In this document: positions 7,599 to 15,629 of the stretch, one piece after another
Position numbering within the stretch: position 1 is the first letter of the stretch
Layout of the letters: each line of letters opens with the position of its first letter
Source of the DNA: an uncultured Eubacteriales bacterium
GTDB lineage: Bacteria; Bacillota; Clostridia; Oscillospirales; Acutalibacteraceae
Assembly (NCBI GenBank): GCA_934445015.1
Contig: CAKSDJ010000001.1
Coordinates: 1-64,000, forward strand
DNA: 64,000 bases
Direction: 5' to 3'
Notes under the pieces: model-generated
What the model was told of the DNA's origin: nothing
Seen by the model: only the letters and a program-made list of their open reading frames with translations
Database searches by the model: none
Translations under genes and position numbers: made by a program

Positions 7599-8426
7599 TC
7601 AGAATGTTATGTCAAACCATTTTTTGAAATCCTCAATCCAAGCATAGGCTAAAACGCTTTTCTCATTTAAAAAGTCACTGTTGCAGGTGAGGCCGTCACA
7701 AGTAGCAAGTCCGTGGTCGCCGTAAGGATAAATATGTAAACTGAAAGGCACCTTGTTATCTGCAAGTGCTGCGGCATAACAAAGGCTGTTTTTTACCGAT
7801 ACAACATCGTCATTTGCCGTGTGCCAAATAAAAGCCGGAGGCGTATCGGACGTTACCAACTTTTCACAGGAGAGTTTTTTCGACTCTGAATCTCCGGGGT
7901 CTGAACCTAAAAGGTTAACAAAACTTCCTGTGTGGGCAAACGCTTCATCAGCAGTGATTACCGGATAGCACAAAATATCAAATGCAGGCTTTTTGCTGTC
8001 AGTGAAAACAGTGCGTACCTCATCGCAGTTATATGCGTTGCTGTAATGCGCCGCAAGATGACCTCCGGCTGAAAAACCGATTATTCCGATTTTATCGGTA
8101 TCACAGTTCCAGTTTTCTGCATTTTTGTGTATCACTTCAAACACTGCCGCAACCTCACGCAGCTGAACGGGGTATCTGTGAGGCGATACGGAATAATAAA
8201 GCACAAAAACATTAAAACCCATACTTAAAAACTTTAGAGCAATAGGCTCTGCCTCACGTTCACTGCAAGTACCGTAACCGCCGCCGGGGCAAACCACCAT
8301 ACACGGGCGTTTATTGCCCCTCATCATTTCCAGATTGTATGGTAAATAGCATGAAAGCACCGGATCTCTGCCGTTCTCGCCCAAAAGAGCATATTCTTCT
8401 TTTAATTTAACATCAAAACATTTCAT
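7599..8426 (-). CDS. alpha/beta-hydrolase, acetyl-esterase-like
   Basis: A cytosolic esterase-type hydrolase of 275 residues. It has an oxyanion-type CPGGGYG loop (46-52), the nucleophile elbow GFSAGG with Ser about 119, an acid in ANDDVV (Asp about 207) and His about 238 in YPYGDHGLA. This pattern is that of BD-FAE/acetylxylan-esterase-like enzymes that deacetylate carbohydrates; there is no signal peptide, so imported oligosaccharides or another small ester are the likely substrates. Its ATG overlaps the stop of the pyrophosphatase gene (ATGA at 8426-8423), which indicates translational coupling. The substrate is not known from sequence. Confidence 0.86.
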   Translation of the reverse strand: MKCFDVKLKEEYALLGENGRDPVLSCYLPYNLEMMRGNKRPCMVVCPGGGYGTCSEREAEPIALKFLSMGFNVFVLYYSVSPHRYPVQLREVAAVFEVIHKNAENWNCDTDKIGIIGFSAGGHLAAHYSNAYNCDEVRTVFTDSKKPAFDILCYPVITADEAFAHTGSFVNLLGSDPGDSESKKLSCEKLVTSDTPPAFIWHTANDDVVSVKNSLCYAAALADNKVPFSLHIYPYGDHGLATCDGLTCNSDFLNEKSVLAYAWIEDFKKWFDITF

Positions 8427-8968
8427 AATTTATCTTCTACTCCGAAAACTTTATTGTAATTGTTTATTGCTTCCTTAATAATTTTTATTGCCACGTCTGC
8501 GTCTTTAATTTCATCTACTACGGTATCTTTATGTTCAAGATTTTTATAAACGGTAAAGAAGTGGCGCATCTCATCAAAAATATGCTTGGGCAATTCGTTT
8601 ATCGACTCGTACATATTATAATTCGGGTCATTAAAAGGAATTGCTATTATTTTTTCGTCGCGCCTGCCGTTATCTATCATAGAAATAACGCCGATCGGGT
8701 ACGCCCTTACAAGCGTCAGAGGTTCAAGATCTTCGGCGCAGATAAGCAGAACGTCAAGAGGATCGTTATCATCGCCGTAAGTGCGCGGAATAAAGCCGTA
8801 ATTCGCAGGGTAATGTGTCGATGTATAAAGCACACGGTCAAGAATTATATACCCCGTTTCTTTATCGAGTTCATACTTTTTCCGACTGCCCTTAGGTATT
8901 TCAATTACGCACAAAAAATCGCGCGGATCAATTCTGTCGGGTGATACATCGTGCCAGATATTTCCCAT
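8423..8968 (-). CDS. ppa: soluble inorganic pyrophosphatase (family I)
   Basis: Hydrolyses pyrophosphate to phosphate with Mg2+, pulling biosynthetic reactions forward. The 181-residue protein opens with IEIPKGSRKKYELDKETG and contains the family signature DDNDPLDVLL (acidic residues 67, 69 and 72), plus YPANYGFIPRTYGDD. Length is typical of bacterial family I enzymes. Many Firmicutes use family II or membrane pyrophosphatases instead, so this type is mildly notable. AAGGACGG precedes the ATG. It lies 21 bp after the exchanger gene and overlaps the esterase by 4 bp, forming a three-gene unit. Confidence 0.96.
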   Translation of the reverse strand: MGNIWHDVSPDRIDPRDFLCVIEIPKGSRKKYELDKETGYIILDRVLYTSTHYPANYGFIPRTYGDDNDPLDVLLICAEDLEPLTLVRAYPIGVISMIDNGRRDEKIIAIPFNDPNYNMYESINELPKHIFDEMRHFFTVYKNLEHKDTVVDEIKDADVAIKIIKEAINNYNKVFGVEDKL

Positions 8969-8989
8969 AAACGCACCGTCCTTTTTTAT

Positions 8990-9973
8990 TTATATTATAA
9001 ACTGAAAAACTAAAAATGCAATATAAATGCAAAGTAAAATTATGCCTTGTGTTCGTGAAAGTTTGCCGCGTATCAATGCAGGTATGCACAGAATCGACAT
9101 AACCGTAAGCATTACAGGCATATCGACAACAAGTGAGGCGTTATGACCTAAAAGTGTTTTTTCGCTTGGAAGGGCAAACGGCGCCGCCGTTATTGAAACG
9201 CCGCTGACCAAAACCAGATTAAACAGATTTGCCCCTATTATATTACCGAGCGACAACGCTCCGTGACCCTTTACAAGCGACGTAATTGCGGTAACAAGTT
9301 CGGGCAGTGACGTGCCGAGCGCCACAATTGTAAGCGCTATTACCGACTCCGGCACCTTAAATGCTTTTGCAATCGCGGTTGCGCTGTCTATCAAAAAATT
9401 TGCGCCGAATGCAATGCAGACCGCCCCTACAAGAAGCATCATAATATATTTTAACATACTGCCGTCGGGTTCGGCGGTTTCATCCGTATGATTCTGCAAT
9501 TCGTTTTCGGAATTTTTGAATGCGTTTATAATTACGATAGCCATATATATTACAAAAAGAGACAGCAACACTATGCCGACCGTGCGGCTGAAATTTTTTG
9601 AAAAGTATGCCACAAAAATATATATTGCGGCGGCTATATAAAAGAACGAAACCGGTATCCGCATACTTTTTTTGTCAGCATCAGACGGTTTTACGGCAAT
9701 GGTAATTGCTGCTATAAGCGCCGTGTTGCAAATCACCGAACCGGTGGCATTGCCGTAAGCCATAGCACCCTGACCGCCAACAGCGCTCTGAAGCGATACC
9801 ATAACTTCAGGCAAAGTTGTGCCTATTGACACAACCGTGGCGCCTATAATTATTTCGGGGATGTGAAATTTTCTTGCTATGGCGGTTGCGGCGTCAACAA
9901 ACCAGTCACCACCCTTTATAAGCAAAATAAGCCCTGCAATAAACATTATAACTATTTTTACAGTTTGCAACAT
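8990..9973 (-). CDS. calcium/sodium antiporter (CaCA family, YrbG-like)
   Basis: An inner-membrane cation exchanger of 327 residues with about ten helices in two homologous halves. The alpha-repeats are visible: GATVVSIGTTLPEVMVSL near residues 44-61 and LTIVALGTSLPELVTAI near 212-228, each with the conserved acidic residue that coordinates Ca2+. GNATGSVI and GNIIGANLFN follow each repeat. The central loop between halves is acidic and polar (NELQNHTDETAEPDGS). The ATG at 9973 has GGAGG upstream. It heads a unit with ppa and the esterase. Whether it moves Ca2+ or another ion in this organism cannot be told from sequence. Confidence 0.93.
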   Translation of the reverse strand: MLQTVKIVIMFIAGLILLIKGGDWFVDAATAIARKFHIPEIIIGATVVSIGTTLPEVMVSLQSAVGGQGAMAYGNATGSVICNTALIAAITIAVKPSDADKKSMRIPVSFFYIAAAIYIFVAYFSKNFSRTVGIVLLSLFVIYMAIVIINAFKNSENELQNHTDETAEPDGSMLKYIMMLLVGAVCIAFGANFLIDSATAIAKAFKVPESVIALTIVALGTSLPELVTAITSLVKGHGALSLGNIIGANLFNLVLVSGVSITAAPFALPSEKTLLGHNASLVVDMPVMLTVMSILCIPALIRGKLSRTQGIILLCIYIAFLVFQFII

Positions 9974-10116
9974 ATATTACCTCCGAAAAAATGTGTGCTG
10001 CGCACAACCTAAAGCTTAAAAAGCCGAGGCAGCAACCCAACCGTTAAAACGCATACCTAATTTTAAAACATTCTAAAAAAGGATATTCGGTTTGCATATT
10101 TTTAATGACACCTTTA

Positions 10117-11058
10117 TTATGCAAACAAACGGCCCGAAATAAACGCCAAAACCGGTATTGTGAAAATGCAAAGCAGTGTGCTGAGTAACACACAGTTTGC
10201 CGCAAGTTCGGTTTCGCCGTGATACATTTCGGCAATACTTAGCATTATTGAAGCGCATGGTGTTCCGCACAAAATAAACATAGCCGCTTTAAAAACATTG
10301 CCGACCGGCAAAAAGTAAATTATCGCCAAACTAAACAGCGGAAATACCAGCAGTTTGCAAACACTTATAACATAAACAAACGGGCGTAAAAACAGTTTTT
10401 TGAACGAAACCGACGCAAGCCTGATTCCGAGAATTATCATGCAAAGAGGTGTTGTCATTTTACCGAGTAAAATAATAGCGTCAATCAATTTTTGCGGTGC
10501 AAAACTTTGAAAATTAACCGCAAAAAGAATTATCGCTACGGCAAATCCTATAAACGACGGGTTTAAAAATGCCCGTTTAAGCGCCATACGTTTGCGGTCG
10601 CCCGTAAGGCAGTATGCACCAACGGTAAAGGTAATCATATTCATACCTACAATATAAACGCAGGCAAAACACGCAACTTCGGGGTGATTAGGTAAAATAG
10701 CCTTTATAACCGGTATTCCGAAAAATCCGGAATTGCCGAGTCCGAAACTTACGGTAAGCATACGGTATTTAACATCATCATATTTTTTATGAAACAACGC
10801 ATACAGTATAACCGTGATAAGCACCTGTATCACCAGCGACACCGCAAAAAACTGCATAACCTGTTTTACGTTGCCGACGGTGCGCTCGGTTTCTAAAAAT
10901 GATGAAACTATCATACAGGGCGAACATACATATATAAGTACTGCCGAAAGGGTTGAAAGATGTTCGGGCTTTGTAATTTTTGCCTTGCAGGTCAAAAAAC
11001 CCGGGAAAATATACAACAGCGTTAATAACACGTTACCGAAAGCAATACCGAAACTCAT
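10117..11058 (-). CDS. AEC (auxin efflux carrier) family transporter
   Basis: A polytopic membrane protein of 313 residues with about ten helices, like bacterial AEC carriers that export or exchange organic acids such as malate. Visible family segments are VLIYVCSPCMIVSSF in the first half, the GLGNSGFFGIPV stretch and, in the second half, TTPLCMIILGIRLA and FILCGTPCASIMLSIAEMY. I start it at the ATG at 11058 (MSFGIAFGN), which has AAGGA 8 nt upstream; an ATG at 11067 lies on top of that box. It is followed leftward by the exchanger after 143 bp that hold no gene. Substrate unknown. Confidence 0.9.
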   Translation of the reverse strand: MSFGIAFGNVLLTLLYIFPGFLTCKAKITKPEHLSTLSAVLIYVCSPCMIVSSFLETERTVGNVKQVMQFFAVSLVIQVLITVILYALFHKKYDDVKYRMLTVSFGLGNSGFFGIPVIKAILPNHPEVACFACVYIVGMNMITFTVGAYCLTGDRKRMALKRAFLNPSFIGFAVAIILFAVNFQSFAPQKLIDAIILLGKMTTPLCMIILGIRLASVSFKKLFLRPFVYVISVCKLLVFPLFSLAIIYFLPVGNVFKAAMFILCGTPCASIMLSIAEMYHGETELAANCVLLSTLLCIFTIPVLAFISGRLFA

Positions 11059-11228
11059 ATTTATCATCCTTATTTAAAATCACTGCCTTAAATGATAACA
11101 CATTTAAACAGCGTTTACAAGTTTAAAATGCCGCACGGGCAAATTTGATTTAACTTGAAATTCACCGTGTTTAACAGCGAAAAAATTCGGCACACAAGCC
11201 GCAAAATTTCAAGTACATAAATAAATTA

Positions 11229-11253
11229 CAAGCCGCCCTTACGGACGGCTTTA
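11229..11253 (-). terminator. terminator after rplA
   Basis: AAGCCGTCCGTAAGGGCGGCTTG forms a GC-rich stem (AAGCCGtCC / GGgCGGCTT type) just after the rplA stop; the following leftward sequence is A/T-rich. It ends the ribosomal-protein operon. Confidence 0.65.
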
Positions 11254-11277
11254 ATTATAAGTTTTAAACTTTGCGAC

Positions 11278-11973
11278 TTACGCACCGAATTTGCCGACAT
11301 TGATTTTAACGCCGGGACCCATTGTGGTTGCAAGTGTGCAAGATTTAATATACTGACCCTTAGTAGCGGCAGGTTTCGCCTTAATTATGGCACCCATAAG
11401 AGCGTCAAGGTTTTCCTGCAATTTTTCGGCACCGAAAGATACCTTACCGATGGGGCAGTGAATAATATTTGTTTTGTCAAGACGGTATTCGATCTTACCT
11501 GCTTTTGCTTCGGCTACTGCTTTGGCAACATCAGGTGTTACGGTACCTGCCTTCGGTGAAGGCATAAGACCGCGGGGACCTAAGACCTTACCCAAACGAC
11601 CTACCATACCCATCATATCGGGTGTGGCAATAACAACGTCGAAATCCATCCAGTTTTCGTTCTGAATTTTTGCTACCATATCTTCGGCACCTACATAGTC
11701 AGCGCCTGCAGCAACAGCGGCATCTGCCTTGTCACCTTTTGCAAGAACAAGGATCTTAACGGTTTTACCTGTACCGTTCGGAAGAACAACAGCGCCTCTT
11801 ACCTGCTGGTCAGCGTGACGTGAGTCAACACCGAGGCGAACGTGGATCTCAACTGTTTCATCAAATTTTGCGGTAGCGGTTTTAACAGCAACTACTACTG
11901 CTTCATCAACGTCATAAAACTTACCGTTTTCGATAAGCTTTGCGCTGTCATTATACTTTTTTCCGTGTTTCAT
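11278..11973 (-). CDS. rplA: 50S ribosomal protein L1
   Basis: L1 binds helices 76-78 of 23S rRNA and forms the mobile L1 stalk; it also represses its own mRNA in many bacteria. The 231-residue product has the standard length and segments: MKHGKKYND at the start, [25 protein letters not shown] near residues 125-140 and TMGPGVKIN at the end. It follows rplK after 13 bp. A stem upstream of rplK contains the GGTGGGAG sequence seen at the L1 site in rRNA, consistent with feedback by this protein. Confidence 0.98.
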   Translation of the reverse strand: MKHGKKYNDSAKLIENGKFYDVDEAVVVAVKTATAKFDETVEIHVRLGVDSRHADQQVRGAVVLPNGTGKTVKILVLAKGDKADAAVAAGADYVGAEDMVAKIQNENWMDFDVVIATPDMMGMVGRLGKVLGPRGLMPSPKAGTVTPDVAKAVAEAKAGKIEYRLDKTNIIHCPIGKVSFGAEKLQENLDALMGAIIKAKPAATKGQYIKSCTLATTMGPGVKINVGKFGA

Positions 11974-11986
11974 AGTCGTTTACCTC

Positions 11987-12412
11987 TTAATCAACAACTT
12001 CAACGCCCATGCTGCGCGCGGTACCGGCAATCATACTCATTGCGGTTTCAATGCTTGCTGCATTAAGATCGGGCATCTTTGTTTCTGCGATCTTTCTGAT
12101 TTGTTCGCTTGTAATCTTGGCAACCTTTGTTTTATTAGGTGTACCCGACGCTGTTTCAATACCGCAAGCTTTTTTGATAAGTACGGCTGCGGGCGGGGTT
12201 TTTGTAATAAAACTGAAAGAACGGTCTGCATAAACCGTGATTATAACAGGTATGATCATACCTACGTCATTTTTGGTTCTTTCATTGAATGCCTTGGTAA
12301 ACTCCATGATGTTAACACCATGCTGACCGAGTGCAGGACCAACCGGGGGAGCCGGTGTTGCCTTACCTGCAGGAATCTGCAATTTGATATAACCTGTGAT
12401 TTTCTGAGCCAT
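11987..12412 (-). CDS. rplK: 50S ribosomal protein L11
   Basis: L11 binds the GTPase-associated centre of 23S rRNA at the base of the L12 stalk. The 141-residue product has the [19 protein letters not shown] segment and [14 protein letters not shown], both diagnostic. I start at the ATG at 12412 (MAQKITGY) with GGAGG upstream; the in-frame ATG at 12427 overlaps that box. It is preceded by a 196-bp leader and followed by rplA. Confidence 0.98.
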   Translation of the reverse strand: MAQKITGYIKLQIPAGKATPAPPVGPALGQHGVNIMEFTKAFNERTKNDVGMIIPVIITVYADRSFSFITKTPPAAVLIKKACGIETASGTPNKTKVAKITSEQIRKIAETKMPDLNAASIETAMSMIAGTARSMGVEVVD

Positions 12413-12608
12413 AAATAGCACCTCCATTATTCGTGGTAACCGTGTTTAACAAGGCCTGTTGCCTTGCTAAATTAACACTTGGCGGAGCACTCATATACGC
12501 GCTCCTCCCACCGTGACACACGGATGCTCACATTTTTACGGACGGTTAACCTGAACCGCAAAAAAATCCGTATGCCGGAAGTTAATAAGCATTTCTGCGT
12601 ATTAACAC
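12413..12608 (-). promoter_or_regulatory. structured leader of rplK-rplA with candidate L1 operator
   Basis: Within this gap between nusG and rplK, the minus strand at about 12512-12481 reads GGTGGGAGGAGCGC, then GTATATGA, then GTGCTCCGCC, a 7-bp stem with a purine-rich GGTGGGAG internal loop. GGTGGGAG is also the sequence of the L1 site in 23S rRNA. Further hairpins are CAAGGC/GCCTTG (near 12452-12470) and TCCG/CGGA before seven T residues (near 12560-12575), a weak attenuator-like structure after nusG. L1 feedback is known for this operon in other bacteria; its action here is inference. Confidence 0.55.
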
Positions 12609-13136
12609 TTAATTTTCGATAGAGATCTGGTCGAGTTCAAGTTCAACCGGAGTTTCTCTGCCGAACATTGAAAGTACAACGCAAACATTATTATTTGCCA
12701 AGTCAATAGACTTGATAACGCCGCTGTATCCTTCAAGGGGACCGTTGATTATCTTAACGTTGTCGCCTACACTGTAGCCCACTTCAACGCTGTGCTTTTC
12801 AACGCCTAATGACGCTACTTCGGCATCTGTAAGCGGAACCGGTTTTGACGCCGGACCCACAAATCCCGTGCAGCCGCGAATGTTTCTTACAACATACCAA
12901 CTGTCATCGGTGACAATCATTTTGATAAGAACATATCCCGGAAAAATTTTTCTTTCAACCTCGCGTTTTACATCATCTTTGATCTCTGTAACGGTCTCGG
13001 TAGGAATTTTAATATCCTGTATCAAATCCTGCATACCGCGACTCTCAACCATTGTAGCAAGGTCGGTTGCAACCTTATTCTCATAACCCGAATAAGTATG
13101 AACAACATACCATTTTGCCTCGTTTGTTTCAGCCAT
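12609..13136 (-). CDS. nusG: transcription termination/antitermination factor NusG
   Basis: NusG binds RNA polymerase clamp and modulates pausing, termination and coupling to translation. The 175-residue product has the NGN domain (AKWYVVHTYSGYENKVATDL, IPGYVLIKM-like FPGYVLIKM, WYVVRNIRGCTGFVG) and a C-terminal KOW domain (VGDNVKIINGPLEGYSGVI). The ATG at 13136 has GGAGG 7 nt upstream. It follows secE by 23 bp, the usual secE-nusG order. Confidence 0.97.
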   Translation of the reverse strand: MAETNEAKWYVVHTYSGYENKVATDLATMVESRGMQDLIQDIKIPTETVTEIKDDVKREVERKIFPGYVLIKMIVTDDSWYVVRNIRGCTGFVGPASKPVPLTDAEVASLGVEKHSVEVGYSVGDNVKIINGPLEGYSGVIKSIDLANNNVCVVLSMFGRETPVELELDQISIEN

Positions 13137-13159
13137 AACACTTACCTCCGAAATACTTA

Positions 13160-13852
13160 TCAAAGGATAAGTTCTATGAGTTTGCCAAGGCCGAAGTCAA
13201 GAAGCCAGATAAACGCGCCGACAATAAGGCACAAAGCAAGAACTATCGCCGTGTTTTTAAGAACATCGGATATTCCGGGCCATACTATCTTTTTAACTTC
13301 GCTCTTGTAATCTTTAAAAAATCCGATTACACGCTTAAGTATTGTGCGTTTTGAGCCTTTTGACTGCATTACCTCGATATAATCGTCGATAAACAGGTAC
13401 GCCGCCGATGCTATTGCGAAAATCAAAAGTGCTATTGCGGTAAGCAATACAAATTTTGAATACTCAATGCCGGTTACACCGATAGTAGTTGTGAGCGGAC
13501 GGGCATCTACAAACTTTGCAGCGTCGCTTAAAGCGATCACCAACATATAAATGCCTGTTCCCAAACCGATTGCCGGTGCAAAGTAGCGTATCTTTTTCGA
13601 CTTGAACGAGAAAATGCTTAAAACAAGCGCAAGAACTGTAAGCCAGAAGCAGAAAAGAATATCTGCCGATCTTGCCATGTGGTACTCAGTTTCTGCAACG
13701 GTTAATTTACCGCCAAATCCCAATACTGCGCCAACGGCGGTAGTCTCACCGGCCGGAGTGGTCAATGTTGCAAAAGGAGCAAAAAAGAGTACTAAAGAAA
13801 CAACTGCGAGAATAACCGAAAGAATCTGACAAATTCTATTGACAGTTTTCAT
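13160..13852 (-). CDS. secE: SecE preprotein translocase subunit with a multi-helix N-terminal extension
   Basis: SecE clamps the SecY channel and is essential for secretion. The last 60 residues (about 171-230) are an ordinary SecE: an amphipathic helix FFKDYKSEVKKIVWP with the conserved KKIVWP motif (188-192) and one membrane helix. The first about 160 residues are unusual. They hold four predicted membrane helices (about 7-29, 63-83, 90-109 and 133-155) and two extracytoplasmic-type loops, giving a 230-residue protein instead of the usual 60-75. The ATG at 13852 is the first in frame after rpmG. An internal ATG at 13369 would give a 69-residue SecE, but its GAGG box is only 2 nt away. Function of the extension is unknown. 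Confidence 0.9.
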   Translation of the reverse strand: MKTVNRICQILSVILAVVSLVLFFAPFATLTTPAGETTAVGAVLGFGGKLTVAETEYHMARSADILFCFWLTVLALVLSIFSFKSKKIRYFAPAIGLGTGIYMLVIALSDAAKFVDARPLTTTIGVTGIEYSKFVLLTAIALLIFAIASAAYLFIDDYIEVMQSKGSKRTILKRVIGFFKDYKSEVKKIVWPGISDVLKNTAIVLALCLIVGAFIWLLDFGLGKLIELIL

Positions 13853-13865
13853 TATATTACCCTCC

Positions 13866-14015
13866 TTACTTTGTTTCCTTATGCAAGGTGTGCTTTCTGC
13901 AGAACCTGCAGTACTTGTTCATTTCAAGTCTGTCAGGATCGTTTTTCTTGTTTTTCATTGTGTTGTAGTTGCGTTGCTTGCATTCTGTACAAGCGAGTGT
14001 TATTTTCACTCTCAT
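13866..14015 (-). CDS. rpmG: 50S ribosomal protein L33
   Basis: A 49-residue ribosomal protein, [17 protein letters not shown]... ending [10 protein letters not shown], translated by hand from the minus strand. Two CxxC pairs (Cys 9/12 and Cys 36/39) mark it as the zinc-binding C+ form of L33. GGGAGGTG lies upstream of the ATG at 14015. It heads rpmG-secE-nusG-rplK-rplA, a common arrangement. C+ L33 is replaced by a C- paralogue under zinc limitation in some Bacilli; no such paralogue is in the window. Confidence 0.95.
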   Translation of the reverse strand: MRVKITLACTECKQRNYNTMKNKKNDPDRLEMNKYCRFCRKHTLHKETK

Positions 14016-14088
14016 AACGGCACCTCCCGCTTTACGGAAATATTTTTTTCTTCTTTTTTAACACTTTAAAAGAAGAATGCCTCCCTCA

Positions 14089-14124
14089 TTACGAAAGCAA
14101 CAAACACTGTAAACAAAAGCACAT
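14089..14124 (-). CDS. possible 11-residue Cys-rich leader peptide upstream of rpmG
   Basis: ATG at 14124 with AAGGG 8 nt upstream opens an 11-codon frame, MCFCLQCLLLS, in the about 195-nt leader of rpmG. Three of eleven residues are Cys. It ends 74 bp before the rpmG start. A short hairpin-capable stretch (TTCTTCTTTT with AAAAGAAGAA) follows. Too short to prove coding; listed because of the ribosome-binding site and composition. Confidence 0.25.
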   Translation of the reverse strand: MCFCLQCLLLS

Positions 14125-14195
14125 ATAGAATACCCTTGTAAAGCACCATACAGTATATTGTGCACCCGTGTTGATAAGGACTTTTAAAGATAAAA

Positions 14196-14240
14196 AAGCC
14201 TTGCAGAGGTAGTAGTATTATACCACAATACGCCTGCAAG
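14196..14240 (-). terminator. rlmH terminator hairpin enclosing the rpmG promoter
   Basis: Reading leftward, CCTTGCAG and CTGCAAGG pair across about 27 nt, with an inner GTATT/AATAC stem, followed by CTTTTTTA. It is placed to end the rlmH transcript. The -10 of the next promoter lies in its loop and the -35 overlaps its first arm. Confidence 0.6.
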
Positions 14241-14245
14241 GTCAA
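14217..14245 (-). promoter_or_regulatory. promoter of the rpmG-secE-nusG-rplKA operon
   Basis: On the minus strand TTGACC (14245-14240) and TATAAT (14222-14217) are separated by 17 bp, and TG precedes nothing extra. Transcription would begin near 14210, giving a leader of about 195 nt before rpmG. Confidence 0.8.
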
Positions 14246-14275
14246 GCATTTTTTAGCGTTTTATACATCGGTTTA

Positions 14276-14755
14276 TTATTTATGGTATGTTCCGCCCTCG
14301 ATTATTTTAAACGCTCTGTATATCTGTTCGAGCAGCATAACCCTGAAAAGTCTGTGCGGAAAGGTCATATCCGACATTGACATTTTAAGGTCCGATTTTT
14401 CTTTTAACGTTTCGCTTATGCCGTACGAACTTCCTATTATAAAACAGATATTTATGCCTAAGTTTGCTTTTTGCATAATAAAACCCGAAAAAAGTTCGCT
14501 TGAAAGTTTTTTACCCTCAACGCAAAGCGCCACCGTTACCGCACCGACCGGTATGCGTTTTTCAACCGAATACGCCTCTTTTTGCAAGGCGGCGTCAATT
14601 TCGCTTTGCGACGGTTTTTCGGGCAGGTCAACCGGCGCAATCTCAATTATATCAAGTTTGCAGTAGCGCGACAGACGTTTGCTGTATTCATCGGTCGCTT
14701 CGCGTAAATATTTCTCTTTTAATTTACCTAAGGCAATTACTGTTATTTTTATCAA
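14276..14755 (-). CDS. rlmH: 23S rRNA (pseudouridine-1915-N3)-methyltransferase RlmH
   Basis: RlmH is a small SPOUT methyltransferase that methylates pseudouridine 1915 in helix 69 of 23S rRNA on assembled ribosomes. The 159-residue product has the family length, opens MIKITVIALGKLKEKY, has the SAM-pocket segment FIIGSSYGIS and SMSDMTFPHRLFRVMLLEQIYRA, and ends in the characteristic YHK. It overlaps walJ by 4 bp (ATGA at 14755-14752), so the two are translationally coupled. Confidence 0.97.
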   Translation of the reverse strand: MIKITVIALGKLKEKYLREATDEYSKRLSRYCKLDIIEIAPVDLPEKPSQSEIDAALQKEAYSVEKRIPVGAVTVALCVEGKKLSSELFSGFIMQKANLGINICFIIGSSYGISETLKEKSDLKMSMSDMTFPHRLFRVMLLEQIYRAFKIIEGGTYHK

Positions 14756-15540
14756 AATACCGTCACCCCAACCGTTTTAGGTTTTGCTACCTGCAAAATA
14801 TAATCTATGCCGTCTTTTGCACCTGCCGACGCAAGCATTGACACCGCTGCGGATCTTGCAAGCAGTTCGGTATTGTTCTGCATACTCAAGTGGCCGAGAA
14901 TTATCCGTGTTGTGCCGGTTTTTAAAAGTTCGGGTAATTCCGCCGCACAGGCATTGTTTGAAAGATGCCCTTTTTCTGAAAGTATGCGAAGTTTCAACTG
15001 CGCGGGATACGGTCCGCGTTTCAGCATTTCAATATCGTGATTTGATTCTATAAGCACGGTGTCGCAGCCGAGCAGCGAATTTTTGACATTGTTATCAACA
15101 ACGCCGAGGTCGGTGCAGACTGCCGCACGTCTGCCGTCGGAAAGAGTTATTATGTATCCGCCGCTGCCCTTTGCGTCATGGCTTGTATGAAAATACGTAA
15201 CCGAAACATCGCCTACTGATGTGCTTTTATTTTCGGCAGATATTGTTTCTGCGCCCTCAGGCAACAAATTGTTTGCCGCTAATGTTTCTAATGTTTCGGT
15301 TGATGCAATAACGGGAATATTTGTATTTTTCAAAAGGGTTTTAAGCCCTTTTATGTGGTCGGTATGAGTATGTGTTACAGCAACCGCTTTGATTTTTGAA
15401 ATATCGCCGCCCGCCGTTTCAAGAGCGGCAACGATATTTTTATAAGATATACCGGCGTCTATAAGTATATCGCCGCCCGGTGCGGATATATATGTGCTGT
15501 TGCCGGAAGATCCGCTTGCCAGCGTGCAAAGCTTTGCCAT
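14752..15540 (-). CDS. MBL-fold metallohydrolase of the WalJ/YycJ type
   Basis: A 262-residue metallo-beta-lactamase-fold protein. The zinc-binding motif THTHTDH (His 57, 59, Asp 61, His 62) is intact, followed by HTSHDAKGSGGY, CTDLG and a late GHLSMQN segment. The family (WalJ/YycJ) is a proposed exonuclease-like hydrolase linked with cell division and the WalRK genes in Bacilli; its substrate is not settled. Here it is coupled to rlmH, an arrangement seen in many Firmicutes. AGGAGAAA precedes the ATG. Confidence 0.92.
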   Translation of the reverse strand: MAKLCTLASGSSGNSTYISAPGGDILIDAGISYKNIVAALETAGGDISKIKAVAVTHTHTDHIKGLKTLLKNTNIPVIASTETLETLAANNLLPEGAETISAENKSTSVGDVSVTYFHTSHDAKGSGGYIITLSDGRRAAVCTDLGVVDNNVKNSLLGCDTVLIESNHDIEMLKRGPYPAQLKLRILSEKGHLSNNACAAELPELLKTGTTRIILGHLSMQNNTELLARSAAVSMLASAGAKDGIDYILQVAKPKTVGVTVF

Positions 15541-15575
15541 AAAACTTTTTTCTCCTTTTTTGATTACTGCCTTTT

Positions 15576-15612
15576 AAAATTATAATTGCGGCGGTCATTT
15601 AAGCCGCCGCAA
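15576..15612 (-). terminator. terminator after murA
   Basis: On the minus strand TTGCGGCGG and CCGCCGCAA form a 9-bp GC-rich stem with a 9-nt loop, followed by TTATAATTTT. Confidence 0.85.
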
Positions 15613-15629
15613 CGATTTACAAATAATAA

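Noticed and set aside
9994..10006. TGTGC-TGC-GCACA hairpin with nearby T run upstream of the calcium/sodium exchanger
   Set aside because: The stem is only 5 bp with a 3-nt loop and lies within the leader just before the ribosome-binding site, so chance is likely.
13160..13369. Separate short SecE starting at internal ATG 13369
   Set aside because: Its GAGG box is only 2 nt from the ATG, and the upstream four-helix frame is continuous and gene-like.
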